A stretch of DNA of 63,529 bases from positions 176,670 through 240,198 of the forward strand of contig NZ_LMTJ01000007.1 in the NCBI RefSeq assembly GCF_001510715.1, given 5' to 3'. This stretch comes from Bacillus sp. FJAT-29814 (lineage in GTDB: Bacteria > Bacillota > Bacilli > Bacillales > Cytobacillaceae). This document shows, in pieces, positions 44,360 to 52,369 of the stretch (positions within the stretch are counted from its first letter, which is position 1; each line of letters begins with the position of its first letter). The position numbers were made by a program, and so were the translations under genes. A model generated the notes under the pieces. It was not told where the DNA came from. It did not search any database and saw only the letters and a list, made by a program, of their open reading frames with translations.

Positions 44360-44388
44360 ATTATTTACTAAATTGGTATTTTTGACAA
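44360..44388 (-). promoter_or_regulatory. Sigma-A-like promoter of the cadherin-repeat gene
   Basis: On the minus strand TTGTCA (44383-44388) and AATAAT (44360-44365) are separated by exactly 17 bp, about 100 bp before the start codon. The rest of the 313-bp gap to the staygreen gene shows no other feature. Confidence 0.5.
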
Positions 44389-44574
44389 CTTTTTACATGA
44401 TCTTTTTAAATACTAAGTAATTTGGAATTTCAACAGATATTTTGTGTTTAAGCACGGCTGCTTTATATGAGAGATATCTTAAAAAGAAATCTCAAGAGAA
44501 TTTCCTACCCTTCACTCACATATTTATGAAAGAGCCCTTTCATGATAAAAACTAATGTTAATGGAGTTGATGGC

Positions 44575-45033
44575 ATGAGCCCATTTAATCCTGAAAAACT
44601 ATTTGTCGCATACACCGCTGGAGTGACCCCCACGGAACCAGTGATTCCTCGACGTTATACACTCACACACTCTGATTCTACTGGAGATCTTTTTTTGACG
44701 ATTGGAACGCATTATGCCTGGGAAAAAATAAATCCGATGCGAGACGAAGTACTAGGCGAATGGAAACAAGATGGGCGATCGTTATATTATTCTATTTATC
44801 TATATATCGATCAAGGTGAATATAACGTAACAGCAGCAGCCAAACGCTATGAAATATTTAGACGCGAATTGCCACTGGCGTTAACCGCGATTCGATACGG
44901 TGATCGAGTTTTATTCGACACCTACCCTGCTCTAAATCAAGCCTTCATCATCATTCACTTTCGATCATCCTATCCTCAGTTTGCTAAACAAGAAAATGGG
45001 GGGACTTTCCAACATTATATATACCGAACATAA
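44575..45033 (+). CDS. Bacterial staygreen (SGR) family protein
   Basis: 152 aa from the ATG at 44575 (GGAG 8 nt upstream, better than the ATG at 44542). The family core is clear: FNPEKLFVAYTAGVTPTEP, IPRRYTLTHSD, DLFLTIGTHYAW, RDEVLGEW and FRRELPLALTAIRYGD. In plants, SGR is the Mg-dechelatase that starts chlorophyll breakdown, and some bacterial homologues are reported to remove Mg from chlorophyll. In a non-photosynthetic Bacillus the natural substrate is unknown. A broken second copy of its 3' end lies at 59516-59575. Confidence 0.88.
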   Translation: MSPFNPEKLFVAYTAGVTPTEPVIPRRYTLTHSDSTGDLFLTIGTHYAWEKINPMRDEVLGEWKQDGRSLYYSIYLYIDQGEYNVTAAAKRYEIFRRELPLALTAIRYGDRVLFDTYPALNQAFIIIHFRSSYPQFAKQENGGTFQHYIYRT

Positions 45034-45101
45034 TTTAAGATTTTATATCACCGCCTAACAGAAAGATTTCTGAGAAGGGTCTTCCCCCAACACCTGATAA
45101 T

Positions 45102-45122
45102 GGGGCCCTGATGCTTGGCCCC
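45102..45122. terminator. Terminator between staygreen and the GGDEF-EAL gene
   Basis: GGGGCC / GGCCCC stem with a 9-nt loop (CTGATGCTT) and a TATCTTTT tail on plus. The related terminator at 59622-59650 has nearly the same loop. Confidence 0.7.
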
Positions 45123-45138
45123 TATCTTTTAAAAAAAT

Positions 45139-46833
45139 CTAATTATAGAGTGCTAATAATTTTTGCATTACTCTTTCGGAAACAGGCTTACTTAATAAGA
45201 AACCTTGAACTTGATTACATCCATACAGAGACAAGAAAGTGAGCTGTTCTTCTGATTCTACTCCTTCTGCAATCACATTCATGTTTAATTCGTGCGCTAA
45301 ATTAATAATGTATCTTGCTATAGATCCGTGATTTTCTAATAATTTCTTCGTGAAACGCTGATCAATTTTAACCGTATCAATTTGAAACTTTTGAAGGTAT
45401 AAAAGGGAAGAATAGCCCGTGCCAAAGTCATCTAAAGAAATTTTTATTCCCTCTTTTTTCAATCTCAAGATCCCTGCTGTAAAATGTTCCTCATTTTGGA
45501 TCAGGGAACTTTCCGTAATCTCTATTTCTAATAAATTTGGATCAACATTGATTTCTTTGATTATTTGCAAAAGTGTGTCATCCCAGTGGTTTTTTAGAAA
45601 AAACTTAGGTGAGATATTGATGGAGACGGGGACGAGTTTTACATTATTTTTTTCCCATTGTTTGATCTGAATACAAACCGCTCGAAACGTCCATTCTGTA
45701 AGTTTAAGAATTAAATTACTTTCTTCTGCCACTGGAATAAATTCACCTGGCAATGTCAATCCATGCTGGTAGTGCTTCCACCGAATAAGGGCTTCCAAAC
45801 CTACTATTTTTCTATTCCGGGTGTTAAATTTCGGTTGATAATACATAAGAAGTTCATTTTTATTGAAAGCTTTTCTTAAATCTTTTTCTAGGTTATATTG
45901 TTTCAAGAACTTTCGATTCATAGCAGTAGTATAAACTTTATAGTTATTCTTTCCAGTTGATTTCGCCCGATATAGAGCACTATCAGCCTTCCTTATAAGG
46001 TCTTGATTTTCCTTTTCACCTTGAAAATATGTAATGCCAATGCTGGTGCTAATGAATAGTTCATACTGATTAATATGAAAAGATTCCTCAAAGGAATTAA
46101 TGATTCTATTTGCAATCGAAATCACCTTTTTAGAATTGTCTTTTGCATATTCAATTACCAGTAAAAATTCGTCTCCTCCCATTCTCGCAATAATGTCGTT
46201 CTGGTCGATTATGCTCTTTATTCTTTTGGAAACTTCAATTAATAATTGATCACCGATTAGATGTCCAAAGGTATCATTAATCCGTTTAAATCCATCCAAA
46301 TCCAGGCACATTACCGCAAATGTTTTATTATCGTAGGGTTGAGAAGATTCTTTTACAACATCCTTTAATACCTTATCGACCAGTCGCCTATTCGGGAGAG
46401 CTGTCAAATAATCATAAAAGGCTAAATGATTCATCTTTTCCTCATATTTTTTTTGCTCTGAAATATCTTTAATGATTCCATTTAGACAAATTAAACGGCG
46501 GCTTGTATCCAAGTCTGGAATGGTTTCATCTCGTACCCATCTTATATCACCATTTTTATGTTTAATCCGGTAATCGGCCTTTATCTTTTTACCTTCGATT
46601 AATGTTCTTTGTTTACTTGTATATAAATCCAAGTCCTCTTGGAGGATTAAATCTTCCCACCTTATTTCTCTTGTCTCCAATTGCTCCGCAGTGTAACCAC
46701 AGATTGATTCAATGCATGTAGAACAAATAATTTTATTATTTAGTAGATTTTCAGACCAAATACTGACATTTAAAGAACTGACATAATCTATCGCTTGTTG
46801 TAAAAGCGGCTCCTGATAAGAACCATCTGCCAT
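45139..46833 (-). CDS. PAS-GGDEF-EAL cyclic-di-GMP enzyme
   Basis: 564 aa, ATG behind AGGAGG. PAS/PAC sensor (about residues 10-130; ICGYTAEQLETREIRW, YRIKHKNGDIRWVRDE), GGDEF domain with an intact RMGGDEF A-site, and EAL domain with EAL in GLEALIRWKH plus the catalytic EITES, DDFGTGYSSL and AEGVES segments. Both activities look possible; which dominates cannot be told. No membrane helix, so the PAS domain senses a cytosolic signal. Divergent from the MEDS regulator pair. Confidence 0.92.
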   Translation of the reverse strand: MADGSYQEPLLQQAIDYVSSLNVSIWSENLLNNKIICSTCIESICGYTAEQLETREIRWEDLILQEDLDLYTSKQRTLIEGKKIKADYRIKHKNGDIRWVRDETIPDLDTSRRLICLNGIIKDISEQKKYEEKMNHLAFYDYLTALPNRRLVDKVLKDVVKESSQPYDNKTFAVMCLDLDGFKRINDTFGHLIGDQLLIEVSKRIKSIIDQNDIIARMGGDEFLLVIEYAKDNSKKVISIANRIINSFEESFHINQYELFISTSIGITYFQGEKENQDLIRKADSALYRAKSTGKNNYKVYTTAMNRKFLKQYNLEKDLRKAFNKNELLMYYQPKFNTRNRKIVGLEALIRWKHYQHGLTLPGEFIPVAEESNLILKLTEWTFRAVCIQIKQWEKNNVKLVPVSINISPKFFLKNHWDDTLLQIIKEINVDPNLLEIEITESSLIQNEEHFTAGILRLKKEGIKISLDDFGTGYSSLLYLQKFQIDTVKIDQRFTKKLLENHGSIARYIINLAHELNMNVIAEGVESEEQLTFLSLYGCNQVQGFLLSKPVSERVMQKLLALYN

Positions 46834-46978
46834 TTTAAACCTCCTGTCCCATTGTATTTCCTTTTATTCATTTTTACGTAGTTTCGTTTTTAAAGGTCTA
46901 ACCTTTTTCAAAATAGAGGTTACTCTTTCGTGAGACGAATAAGTCCTTGTGAATATTTTAATTGATTGTACATGTCGA

Positions 46979-47003
46979 AAAATGTTGCAAACTGCAACAT
47001 TTT
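46979..47003. promoter_or_regulatory. Perfect palindrome (operator candidate 1)
   Basis: AAAATGTTGCA-AAC-TGCAACATTTT: 11-bp arms with a 3-nt spacer, in the 466-bp divergent region between the GGDEF-EAL gene and the XRE-MEDS regulator. There is no T-run after it, so an operator is more likely than a terminator. Confidence 0.6.
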
Positions 47004-47093
47004 GTAGAAATTCCCACCTATTTCCCACTAGGAAGGGAGTGTAAAAGCGATTATTTCTTGTTCTTATTACCTAATAATGACAAACACGTCAAA

Positions 47094-47120
47094 ACAAATG
47101 TGGCATTTCGCAACATTTGT
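47094..47120. promoter_or_regulatory. Second, imperfect copy of the palindrome (operator candidate 2)
   Basis: ACAAATGTGGC / GCAACATTTGT with one mismatch, sharing the half-site AAATGTTGC with the palindrome at 46979-47003. Centre-to-centre distance is about 116 bp, near eleven helical turns, which would suit cooperative binding with DNA looping. Confidence 0.5.
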
Positions 47121-47299
47121 ACAGGTGTATTGTTTGTTATACTAGATGAACTGAAATTCCATTAGTATCCAAAAAGTCCAAACATGTAGCATAGTAAGCC
47201 TTTACTTCTTATGCTTATATTAAATGTATACAAATCTTTAAAATATTATTTTTAAATAATAATAATCTGGTGTGATCAATACTAATGGTGGGAGGAAGC

Positions 47300-48067
47300 A
47301 TGAAGAGAGAATGGTTAATCAAACTTAGGAAATCAAAACAGATGACACAAAAGCACATTTCCTCTGCTGCTTTTATCGACAGAGCTTACTATGCACAAAT
47401 TGAAAGTGGAAGACGCAACCCAAGTATTAATGTGGCAAAAAGTATTGCCCATTTATTAGGGTTTGATCCAATGGATTTTTTTCCAGAGGACTTTAATCCA
47501 TCACTTAAAGATTATCATTCGCCTAAAGTAACCATTCTAAATCCAACTACTACAGAGGCTTTTAGCAATAGGACGGGTCTTGTCCTTTACCTTTTTAGTA
47601 ATGTGGATGTTTATTATCAACATGCCAATACATTTTTACTTTCAGGAGTTAAAAATGGCAGGCAGTGTTTTCTTTTTGATTATAAAGAGAACTTGAGGAT
47701 CTACGAACAAAATTTCAATAAAACCTTTGATAAAAACAACGAAGAGTCCGTAACGTTTATTAGCCTGGAGGAATTTAGCGAAGAAGATGTGTTTAGTAGA
47801 CTAAATTCATTATTAACAAACGATGAAAAAGAAATTAATGTTTGGGTCAAAGGAAATCCAAATTATTATGGTTCTTTATTAAAAAACTTTTTGACTAATG
47901 ATTCTTTGTTTGTCGTCTCATACAATAGCACGATGATCACAGCTAGCGCCCATATCGATTTGATGAGAAAATATCCGTATCTAATGACCGATAGGGAAAT
48001 TTTAGATTCACGCTTATATAAAACAGCGACAATCTTACCTTCACTTTACATTCAAGAGAACTTATAA
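47300..48067 (+). CDS. XRE-HTH regulator with MEDS (DcmR-type) sensory domain
   Basis: 255 aa from the ATG at 47300 (GGGAGG). The N-terminal Cro/C1 HTH covers residues 1-65 (IKLRKSKQMTQKHISSAAF, YAQIESGRRNPSINVAKSIA). A MEDS domain follows (RTGLVLYLFSNVDVYYQHAN, RQCFLFDYKENLRIYEQ), a RecA-like ligand-sensing domain first described in methylotroph DcmR regulators. The next gene encodes a stand-alone MEDS protein, so the two probably interact. Probably autoregulated through the upstream palindromes. Ligand unknown. Confidence 0.8.
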   Translation: MKREWLIKLRKSKQMTQKHISSAAFIDRAYYAQIESGRRNPSINVAKSIAHLLGFDPMDFFPEDFNPSLKDYHSPKVTILNPTTTEAFSNRTGLVLYLFSNVDVYYQHANTFLLSGVKNGRQCFLFDYKENLRIYEQNFNKTFDKNNEESVTFISLEEFSEEDVFSRLNSLLTNDEKEINVWVKGNPNYYGSLLKNFLTNDSLFVVSYNSTMITASAHIDLMRKYPYLMTDREILDSRLYKTATILPSLYIQENL

Positions 48068-48109
48068 TGACATTCCTTTGAAATTTTCCAATGAAAGGAA
48101 AGATAAATT

Positions 48110-48685
48110 TTGAAGAAAACCCTTCCACTCACAAAATATATTAATGTCCCCGACACCGCGCATATATTATATCTATATAACAAAAAAGAGATATATCTTA
48201 AAAACTTAATGGCATATATAAAAGCAGGCATTTACCATCATCATCACATAATGATAATTGAAAATGCTTCTGTATATGTTGAAGCAGGCAAACTGATTCG
48301 TCAATTATTCTCAAAAGAAGAACAAAAACTAATATCATATATTGATAATGATACATTTTATAATAATCATGGTAATTTCATATCTCATAACATAGTGGAA
48401 CACTTTGGAAAGATCCTATCCCCTTTACGAAATGATCATATTTCGGTTCGTACATGGGCCAATGTTCAATGGAGAAATCAAGAAAATATAGAAGCTGAAT
48501 TAGCGGCACATGAAAAGGTGGCCGATTGTAGCATCAAAGATATGGGAATAATGTCCGTTTGTTCATACTCATCTTCGTCCATATCTGCCTCTCTCGAAAC
48601 TAGATTGATGCAAAGCCATGAATTCCTTATGACCGATGAAGAATTTGTTTTGTCCCCACTATATGGAAATTTTGTAAACCATTAA
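48110..48685 (+). CDS. Stand-alone MEDS-domain protein
   Basis: 191 aa, TTG start behind AAAGGAAAG. MEDS pattern: DTAHILYLYNKKEIYLKNLMA, HHHIMIIENASVYVEA, then the conserved CSYSSSSISASLETRLMQSH and FLMTDEEF. The latter matches YLMTDREI of the neighbour's C-terminus. It has no DNA-binding domain and follows the XRE-MEDS gene by 42 bp in the same operon. It may be a co-sensor or antagonist of that regulator. Confidence 0.78.
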   Translation: MKKTLPLTKYINVPDTAHILYLYNKKEIYLKNLMAYIKAGIYHHHHIMIIENASVYVEAGKLIRQLFSKEEQKLISYIDNDTFYNNHGNFISHNIVEHFGKILSPLRNDHISVRTWANVQWRNQENIEAELAAHEKVADCSIKDMGIMSVCSYSSSSISASLETRLMQSHEFLMTDEEFVLSPLYGNFVNH

Positions 48686-48769
48686 ATTCTCGTAGTCCGG
48701 GGCCGCGGCTTTATTCTTCTTGGGCAATCAAAAATTTTGCGCAAATGGATTTAACACATAAAAAGCACA

Positions 48770-48808
48770 AAGGCACAGCTAACTTAAACCACTAGCTGTG
48801 CCTTTTTT
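48770..48808. terminator. Terminator between convergent MEDS and DUF6092 operons
   Basis: Perfect 12-bp stem AAGGCACAGCTA / TAGCTGTGCCTT with an 11-nt loop. TTTTTT follows on plus; a weaker T tract lies on minus. Confidence 0.88.
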
Positions 48809-48850
48809 ACGCGTAAAACTTCCGATTTTCCACTTAAGAACCGTCTACTA

Positions 48851-48902
48851 GGCACGTAGAGGCTCCATACGTGACCGGTTTCATCTTTCCGCTAGTCGGG
48901 CC
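48851..48902. repeat. Single 52-bp unit of repeat family B
   Basis: GGCACGTAGAGGCTCCATAC followed by GTGACCGGTTTCATC: the CACGTA / TACGTG stem plus ACCGGTTTC spacer of the tandem array at 63150-63447, here as a single copy. One full 52-bp period lies between the terminator and the end of the DUF6092 gene. Confidence 0.75.
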
Positions 48903-48943
48903 TTTTCGCAAAATATCCTTCTAAACGGCCCCCAATCTCAGCT

Positions 48944-49249
48944 CTACTTTATAGTAAGTTCCACCAAATTCAAAACGGCACCGTCGATCGCTTTTGCAAA
49001 CCCTTCCGGATCATTCATGGCCCGCCAGCGTTCTTTTCTTAAAGATTCCAGGCCTGCTTCAAGCGCATCGTCTTTTATGCCTGCTTCTTGGAGCAGACGC
49101 AGTGCCCGTTCCATAGAATCGATCATTCGCATCGGTCCATAGCTTAGTGGTTCACGGTACAAACCCTTGGCGCTTGTTAACGTATAGGCAACATAATCGC
49201 GGAGGTGCTCCTGTAAGGCCATTGCTTTAGTTGTCTCCGTAGTAGTCAT
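48944..49249 (-). CDS. DUF6092 protein, possible small subunit of a cyclodipeptide-oxidase-like enzyme
   Basis: 101 aa, ATG with a near-perfect AGGAGGTGA ribosome site located inside the preceding gene, which it overlaps by 23 bp. The pattern YVAYTLTSAKGLYREPLSYGP-MRMIDSMERALRLL matches DUF6092. To my recollection the AlbB-type small subunits of cyclodipeptide oxidases belong to or resemble this family; they form filaments with a nitroreductase-like AlbA subunit. Here the overlapping partner is exactly such a nitroreductase-fold gene. Last gene of the ten-gene operon. The functional link is inference. Confidence 0.65.
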   Translation of the reverse strand: MTTTETTKAMALQEHLRDYVAYTLTSAKGLYREPLSYGPMRMIDSMERALRLLQEAGIKDDALEAGLESLRKERWRAMNDPEGFAKAIDGAVLNLVELTIK

Positions 49250-49751
49250 AGGAAATCACCTCCTGGACTTGCTTGCTTGTCTTCGGACGGGGTGGTGCAT
49301 CGGCGTATCCCAGGCTGATCAGAAGCTCGGGTTCCACTTCATCCGGAAGGACAAGGATTTTCTTAATCGAATCCTTATGAAACGAACGAACGGGGCAACT
49401 GCCAACACCATCCGAATGAGCAGCCAGCAGAATATAAGCAGCCGCAATCCCAAGGTTAACAAACCGGAGAACTTCGGCGGTATCAACACCTCCCCGCACC
49501 AGAGACTCACTAGCATTGGAACACAATACAACAACAGCGGCCGGTTCGCCCGATAACCCTGGGGCAAATCGTTTTATCCTCTTTATTTGGTCCCTATCCT
49601 GTACAATCACAAAATGCGATTCCTGTGCATTGCTCCCTGATGGGCTGTGCAAAATCGCTTGTTCAATGGCTTCCACCACTTCTTGCGGTAATGCTCTTTC
49701 ATCAAATGATCGGGCACTCCGCCTTGTCTTAACCGCTTCGATTACTTCCAC
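49227..49751 (-). CDS. Nitroreductase-fold flavoenzyme (partner of DUF6092)
   Basis: 174 aa, GTG start. Compact nitroreductase domain: TRRSARSFDERALP (FMN-phosphate binding), ILHSPSGSNAQESHFVIV (flavin contact), GSCPVRSFHKDSIKKIL and LISLGYADAPPRPK. It is shorter than NfsB-type enzymes and lacks their extended cap, as cyclodipeptide-oxidase large subunits do. Translational coupling with DUF6092 suggests a fixed-stoichiometry complex. Possible role: oxidation of a cyclic dipeptide or similar ring; ordinary nitroreductase activity is the alternative. Confidence 0.8.
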   Translation of the reverse strand: MEVIEAVKTRRSARSFDERALPQEVVEAIEQAILHSPSGSNAQESHFVIVQDRDQIKRIKRFAPGLSGEPAAVVVLCSNASESLVRGGVDTAEVLRFVNLGIAAAYILLAAHSDGVGSCPVRSFHKDSIKKILVLPDEVEPELLISLGYADAPPRPKTSKQVQEVISYDYYGDN

Positions 49752-49769
49752 TTAACAACTTCCCCCCTT

Positions 49770-50636
49770 CTATCGCAATGAAAACCCATGCTCTTCCAGA
49801 ATGCAGCGTAAATTCTCCCGCAAGCTTGCAGAAACGGCAATGGTCTCAGGCCGGGTGCACCGGCGGGCGGTGTGCTCACACCAGCCGTACTCGAGCCCAT
49901 GTTTCTCCGGTTCGCCTGCCAGAGAAACCCGGCGTCCGTCATAGGTTCTTCTTGAAATCATCGTTTGATCGTACTCGTCAAATAATAGGTCGATTCCTTC
50001 AGTGGAATACTGTTCCTCATGCACCGTCACTTGTTCGGGAAGGCGAGGTTTCACTCCCCGCCTAACTCCCTCCCGCTCATATCCGATGGACAAACCAGCA
50101 ACAGCAAAAACCCCTTTAGGCAGGTTAAGCTCCTTCACGACTGATTGCGGATCATTGCGGATGGAACCAACAGGTACGCCAGCAAGACCGAGTGACTCTG
50201 CAGCCACCAGTGCGTTTTGTAAGGCAAGCGAGGCATCCATTGCTGCAAGCAGAAACATCTCAAGTGTGTCAGCGGCAAATTTGTACCCTTGCCGGCCAGT
50301 AACATATTTTAATCGATAAATATCCGCACAAAAGATGAGAAACACGGGTGCCTCACGAATAAACTGCTGGTTTCCTGACAAAGCCGCCAATCGATCTTTT
50401 CTCTGTTCATCCTTTACGATCACGATACTATAGGCTTGAAGATTGGAGGAGGTTGGTGCACTGCGTGCCGCCGTCGTAATCGCCTGTAACATCCCTTCAG
50501 GTAGCGAATTCGGCAAAAATCCCCGGACAGACTCATGGCTTGTTAAAACCTCTATCGTTTCGTTCAAAATGTCTCCGGCCAAATTAATTCCTTCCAGCTC
50601 GACCCTGTTTTTTATCATTTTGCTTGTGTTGTTCAC
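49770..50636 (-). CDS. NfsA/FRP-like nitroreductase
   Basis: 288 aa, GTG start behind GAGGGGG. NfsA-type layout: N-terminal NETIEVLTSHESVRGFLPNS, FMN segment ARSAPTSSNLQAYSIVIVKD, GLAGVPVGSIRNDP, then VAGLSIGYERE. A C-terminal arm follows (FDEYDQTMISRRTYDGR). An extra 60 residues after that arm contain two cysteines (GWCEHTARRC). NADPH:FMN oxidoreductases of this type reduce nitro, azo or quinone compounds, or supply reduced flavin to partners. Second flavoenzyme of the operon, 18 bp before the next gene. Confidence 0.85.
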   Translation of the reverse strand: MNNTSKMIKNRVELEGINLAGDILNETIEVLTSHESVRGFLPNSLPEGMLQAITTAARSAPTSSNLQAYSIVIVKDEQRKDRLAALSGNQQFIREAPVFLIFCADIYRLKYVTGRQGYKFAADTLEMFLLAAMDASLALQNALVAAESLGLAGVPVGSIRNDPQSVVKELNLPKGVFAVAGLSIGYEREGVRRGVKPRLPEQVTVHEEQYSTEGIDLLFDEYDQTMISRRTYDGRRVSLAGEPEKHGLEYGWCEHTARRCTRPETIAVSASLRENLRCILEEHGFSLR

Positions 50637-50675
50637 GGTTCCACCCCCTCTACGCTAAACCTTTTTTCAAAAAAT

Positions 50676-51623
50676 TTACTTCTTAAATCCCCCGCTGACC
50701 ATCAATACTTCATCATCAATATAAATATCCGGATCCTTGACGACGCCATCAATGTGAACACCGGCAGAGATGACGCCGCCGAAAGTATTATTGCTGCCAA
50801 AGGCGACATGAATCGTTCCGTATACTTTCTCATCCTCAAGAACGACACCGGTAATGCGGGCCTTATTGTTCGTGCCAATTCCAAATTCACCGAGCTGCCT
50901 GCCATCGCCATCTCCCAAGATTTCCAGCAATTTCGCGCCTTCATCCCCATCAGCCTGAACAATCCGTCCACTAACAATTGTGAGAAGAACCGGCGAGGAC
51001 AATTTTCCAATCCCGGCAATAGAGCCATCAATTAAGATTTGGCCATTTGCCGAACCTTCGACAGGTGCGATATAGGCTTCCCCAGAAGGCAGGTTACCGG
51101 ACTCACCCGGATTCACATACATTCCAGTACTTGGGACACCATCCCGGCCCTTAATCGAAAAAGATAAGGAATAGCCATCTTTTTCAATCCTGACAGATTC
51201 GCCGCCTGTAAGTATGTCGGTCACACTTTCTGTGATCAGCTTGACTTCGGAATAATCCGCTGAAATCGCTCCTTCTAAAAACATATCCTCGGTAATCCCC
51301 GGCATCGTCGCCAATCGGGCCCCTGCTGCAGCAGCCTTCTTTCTGGCCTGGGTATGGGTCAGGGAGTGCTCGGTGATACAGACGACAACATCCGCCCCTG
51401 CCATCGCGGCAGCTATTGGAGCCGGCGGTTCTTCCCCTGATTTTGCTCTCTCATTCATGACCACAAGCATCGCTTCAGCACCGAGCAGCTTTCCTGCCTC
51501 ATATAACGCCTCCGCCAGATTCTTTTTTACATCGTCCGTCACGACCAGAAACGTTTCATTTTCTTTTAATGCTAAACATGCCCGAAGGACATTTTTACTA
51601 ACTTCCACTAATGATTGATTCAT
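50676..51623 (-). CDS. M29-family metallo-aminopeptidase-like enzyme
   Basis: 315 aa. The C-terminal half carries the M29 metal-site pattern: NLPSGEAYIAPVEGSANG, LGEFGIGTNNKA, DEKVYGTIHVAFGSN and HIDGVV, giving Glu, Glu, His, His and Asp ligands. The N-terminal half is a Rossmann-like lobe. Relatives include thermophilic aminopeptidases T and the NicX-type ring-opening dioxygenases of pyridine catabolism. It could be a peptidase or a ring-cleaving enzyme. Cytosolic, central gene of the operon. Confidence 0.8.
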   Translation of the reverse strand: MNQSLVEVSKNVLRACLALKENETFLVVTDDVKKNLAEALYEAGKLLGAEAMLVVMNERAKSGEEPPAPIAAAMAGADVVVCITEHSLTHTQARKKAAAAGARLATMPGITEDMFLEGAISADYSEVKLITESVTDILTGGESVRIEKDGYSLSFSIKGRDGVPSTGMYVNPGESGNLPSGEAYIAPVEGSANGQILIDGSIAGIGKLSSPVLLTIVSGRIVQADGDEGAKLLEILGDGDGRQLGEFGIGTNNKARITGVVLEDEKVYGTIHVAFGSNNTFGGVISAGVHIDGVVKDPDIYIDDEVLMVSGGFKK

Positions 51624-51641
51624 TGCTCTCGCATCCTTTTT

Positions 51642-52313
51642 CTAAATCATTTCTGAGACTAATTTGGCCATAATGGCATTCGACAAGATGACCGGCAGCC
51701 CGGTTTGCCGGGCAATCAGCTCCCGTGCTTCCTCAGTATAGCCCATGCAATCGAGTAAGATCATATCCACTTTCTCACCTAACTCCACCGCAGCCGCCGC
51801 ATAATCCGCAGCATTAGGATTGTATGGTGAGGCAACCGCAAAAAACGGCTCTAGCCCAAACGGAGAGAATTTTGGATATAACGTTTCCTTCTGTTCCTCA
51901 AGCGGGACAATGACCCCAAAGCGCCGCTTCCCGACAAGCGCTTTCACCGTAGGCGGGATAATATGGTCCGGCTCAATCAGATAGGACGTCGTCGTTGTCA
52001 GGCCTGGGAAGACTCCTGTACAGAGAAGGAGAATTTGCTCAATCCCCTCTTGCTCCAAAAACGTAATCTTTTCCTGTAAAATTGGTTTAATTTTTTCACG
52101 CGACATGACCACGGACTCGCCGGTGACCAATCGGGAGGTCAGGACATAATCGCCCTTTTCCGGGAATAAGGTTCTTTCAATATACTCTTTCGTCATCCCA
52201 TCCAAAACGCCTACCTGCACCAGTTCCGCCCTTCCTGCTATGTACCTCTCAATGATTGGCGCGATATCTGTTCGCGGTGCCTGGCCAATTGTAATCATTC
52301 CAAGCTTTTTCAC
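51642..52313 (-). CDS. AroM-family protein
   Basis: 223 aa from a GTG start at 52313 (GGAGG, 8 nt; a longer frame to 52355 has no ribosome site). AroM pattern: LGMITIGQAPRTDI, GVLDGMT, LVTGESVVMSREKI, LLCTGVFPGL and LDCMGYTEEAREL. The two cysteines (LLCTG, LDCMG) lie as in the Asp/Glu racemase superfamily, to which AroM is distantly related, so a racemase/isomerase-like chemistry is possible. Biological role of AroM is not established. Confidence 0.85.
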   Translation of the reverse strand: MKKLGMITIGQAPRTDIAPIIERYIAGRAELVQVGVLDGMTKEYIERTLFPEKGDYVLTSRLVTGESVVMSREKIKPILQEKITFLEQEGIEQILLLCTGVFPGLTTTTSYLIEPDHIIPPTVKALVGKRRFGVIVPLEEQKETLYPKFSPFGLEPFFAVASPYNPNAADYAAAAVELGEKVDMILLDCMGYTEEARELIARQTGLPVILSNAIMAKLVSEMI

Positions 52314-52369
52314 GATCAACACCTCCATAATAGATTGAAAAAGGAGGGCACACACCGCCCTCCTCCTGC

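Noticed and set aside
46979..47003. Rho-independent terminator
   Set aside because: Perfect stem but no T-run after it, and it lies in a divergent promoter region; an operator is more likely.
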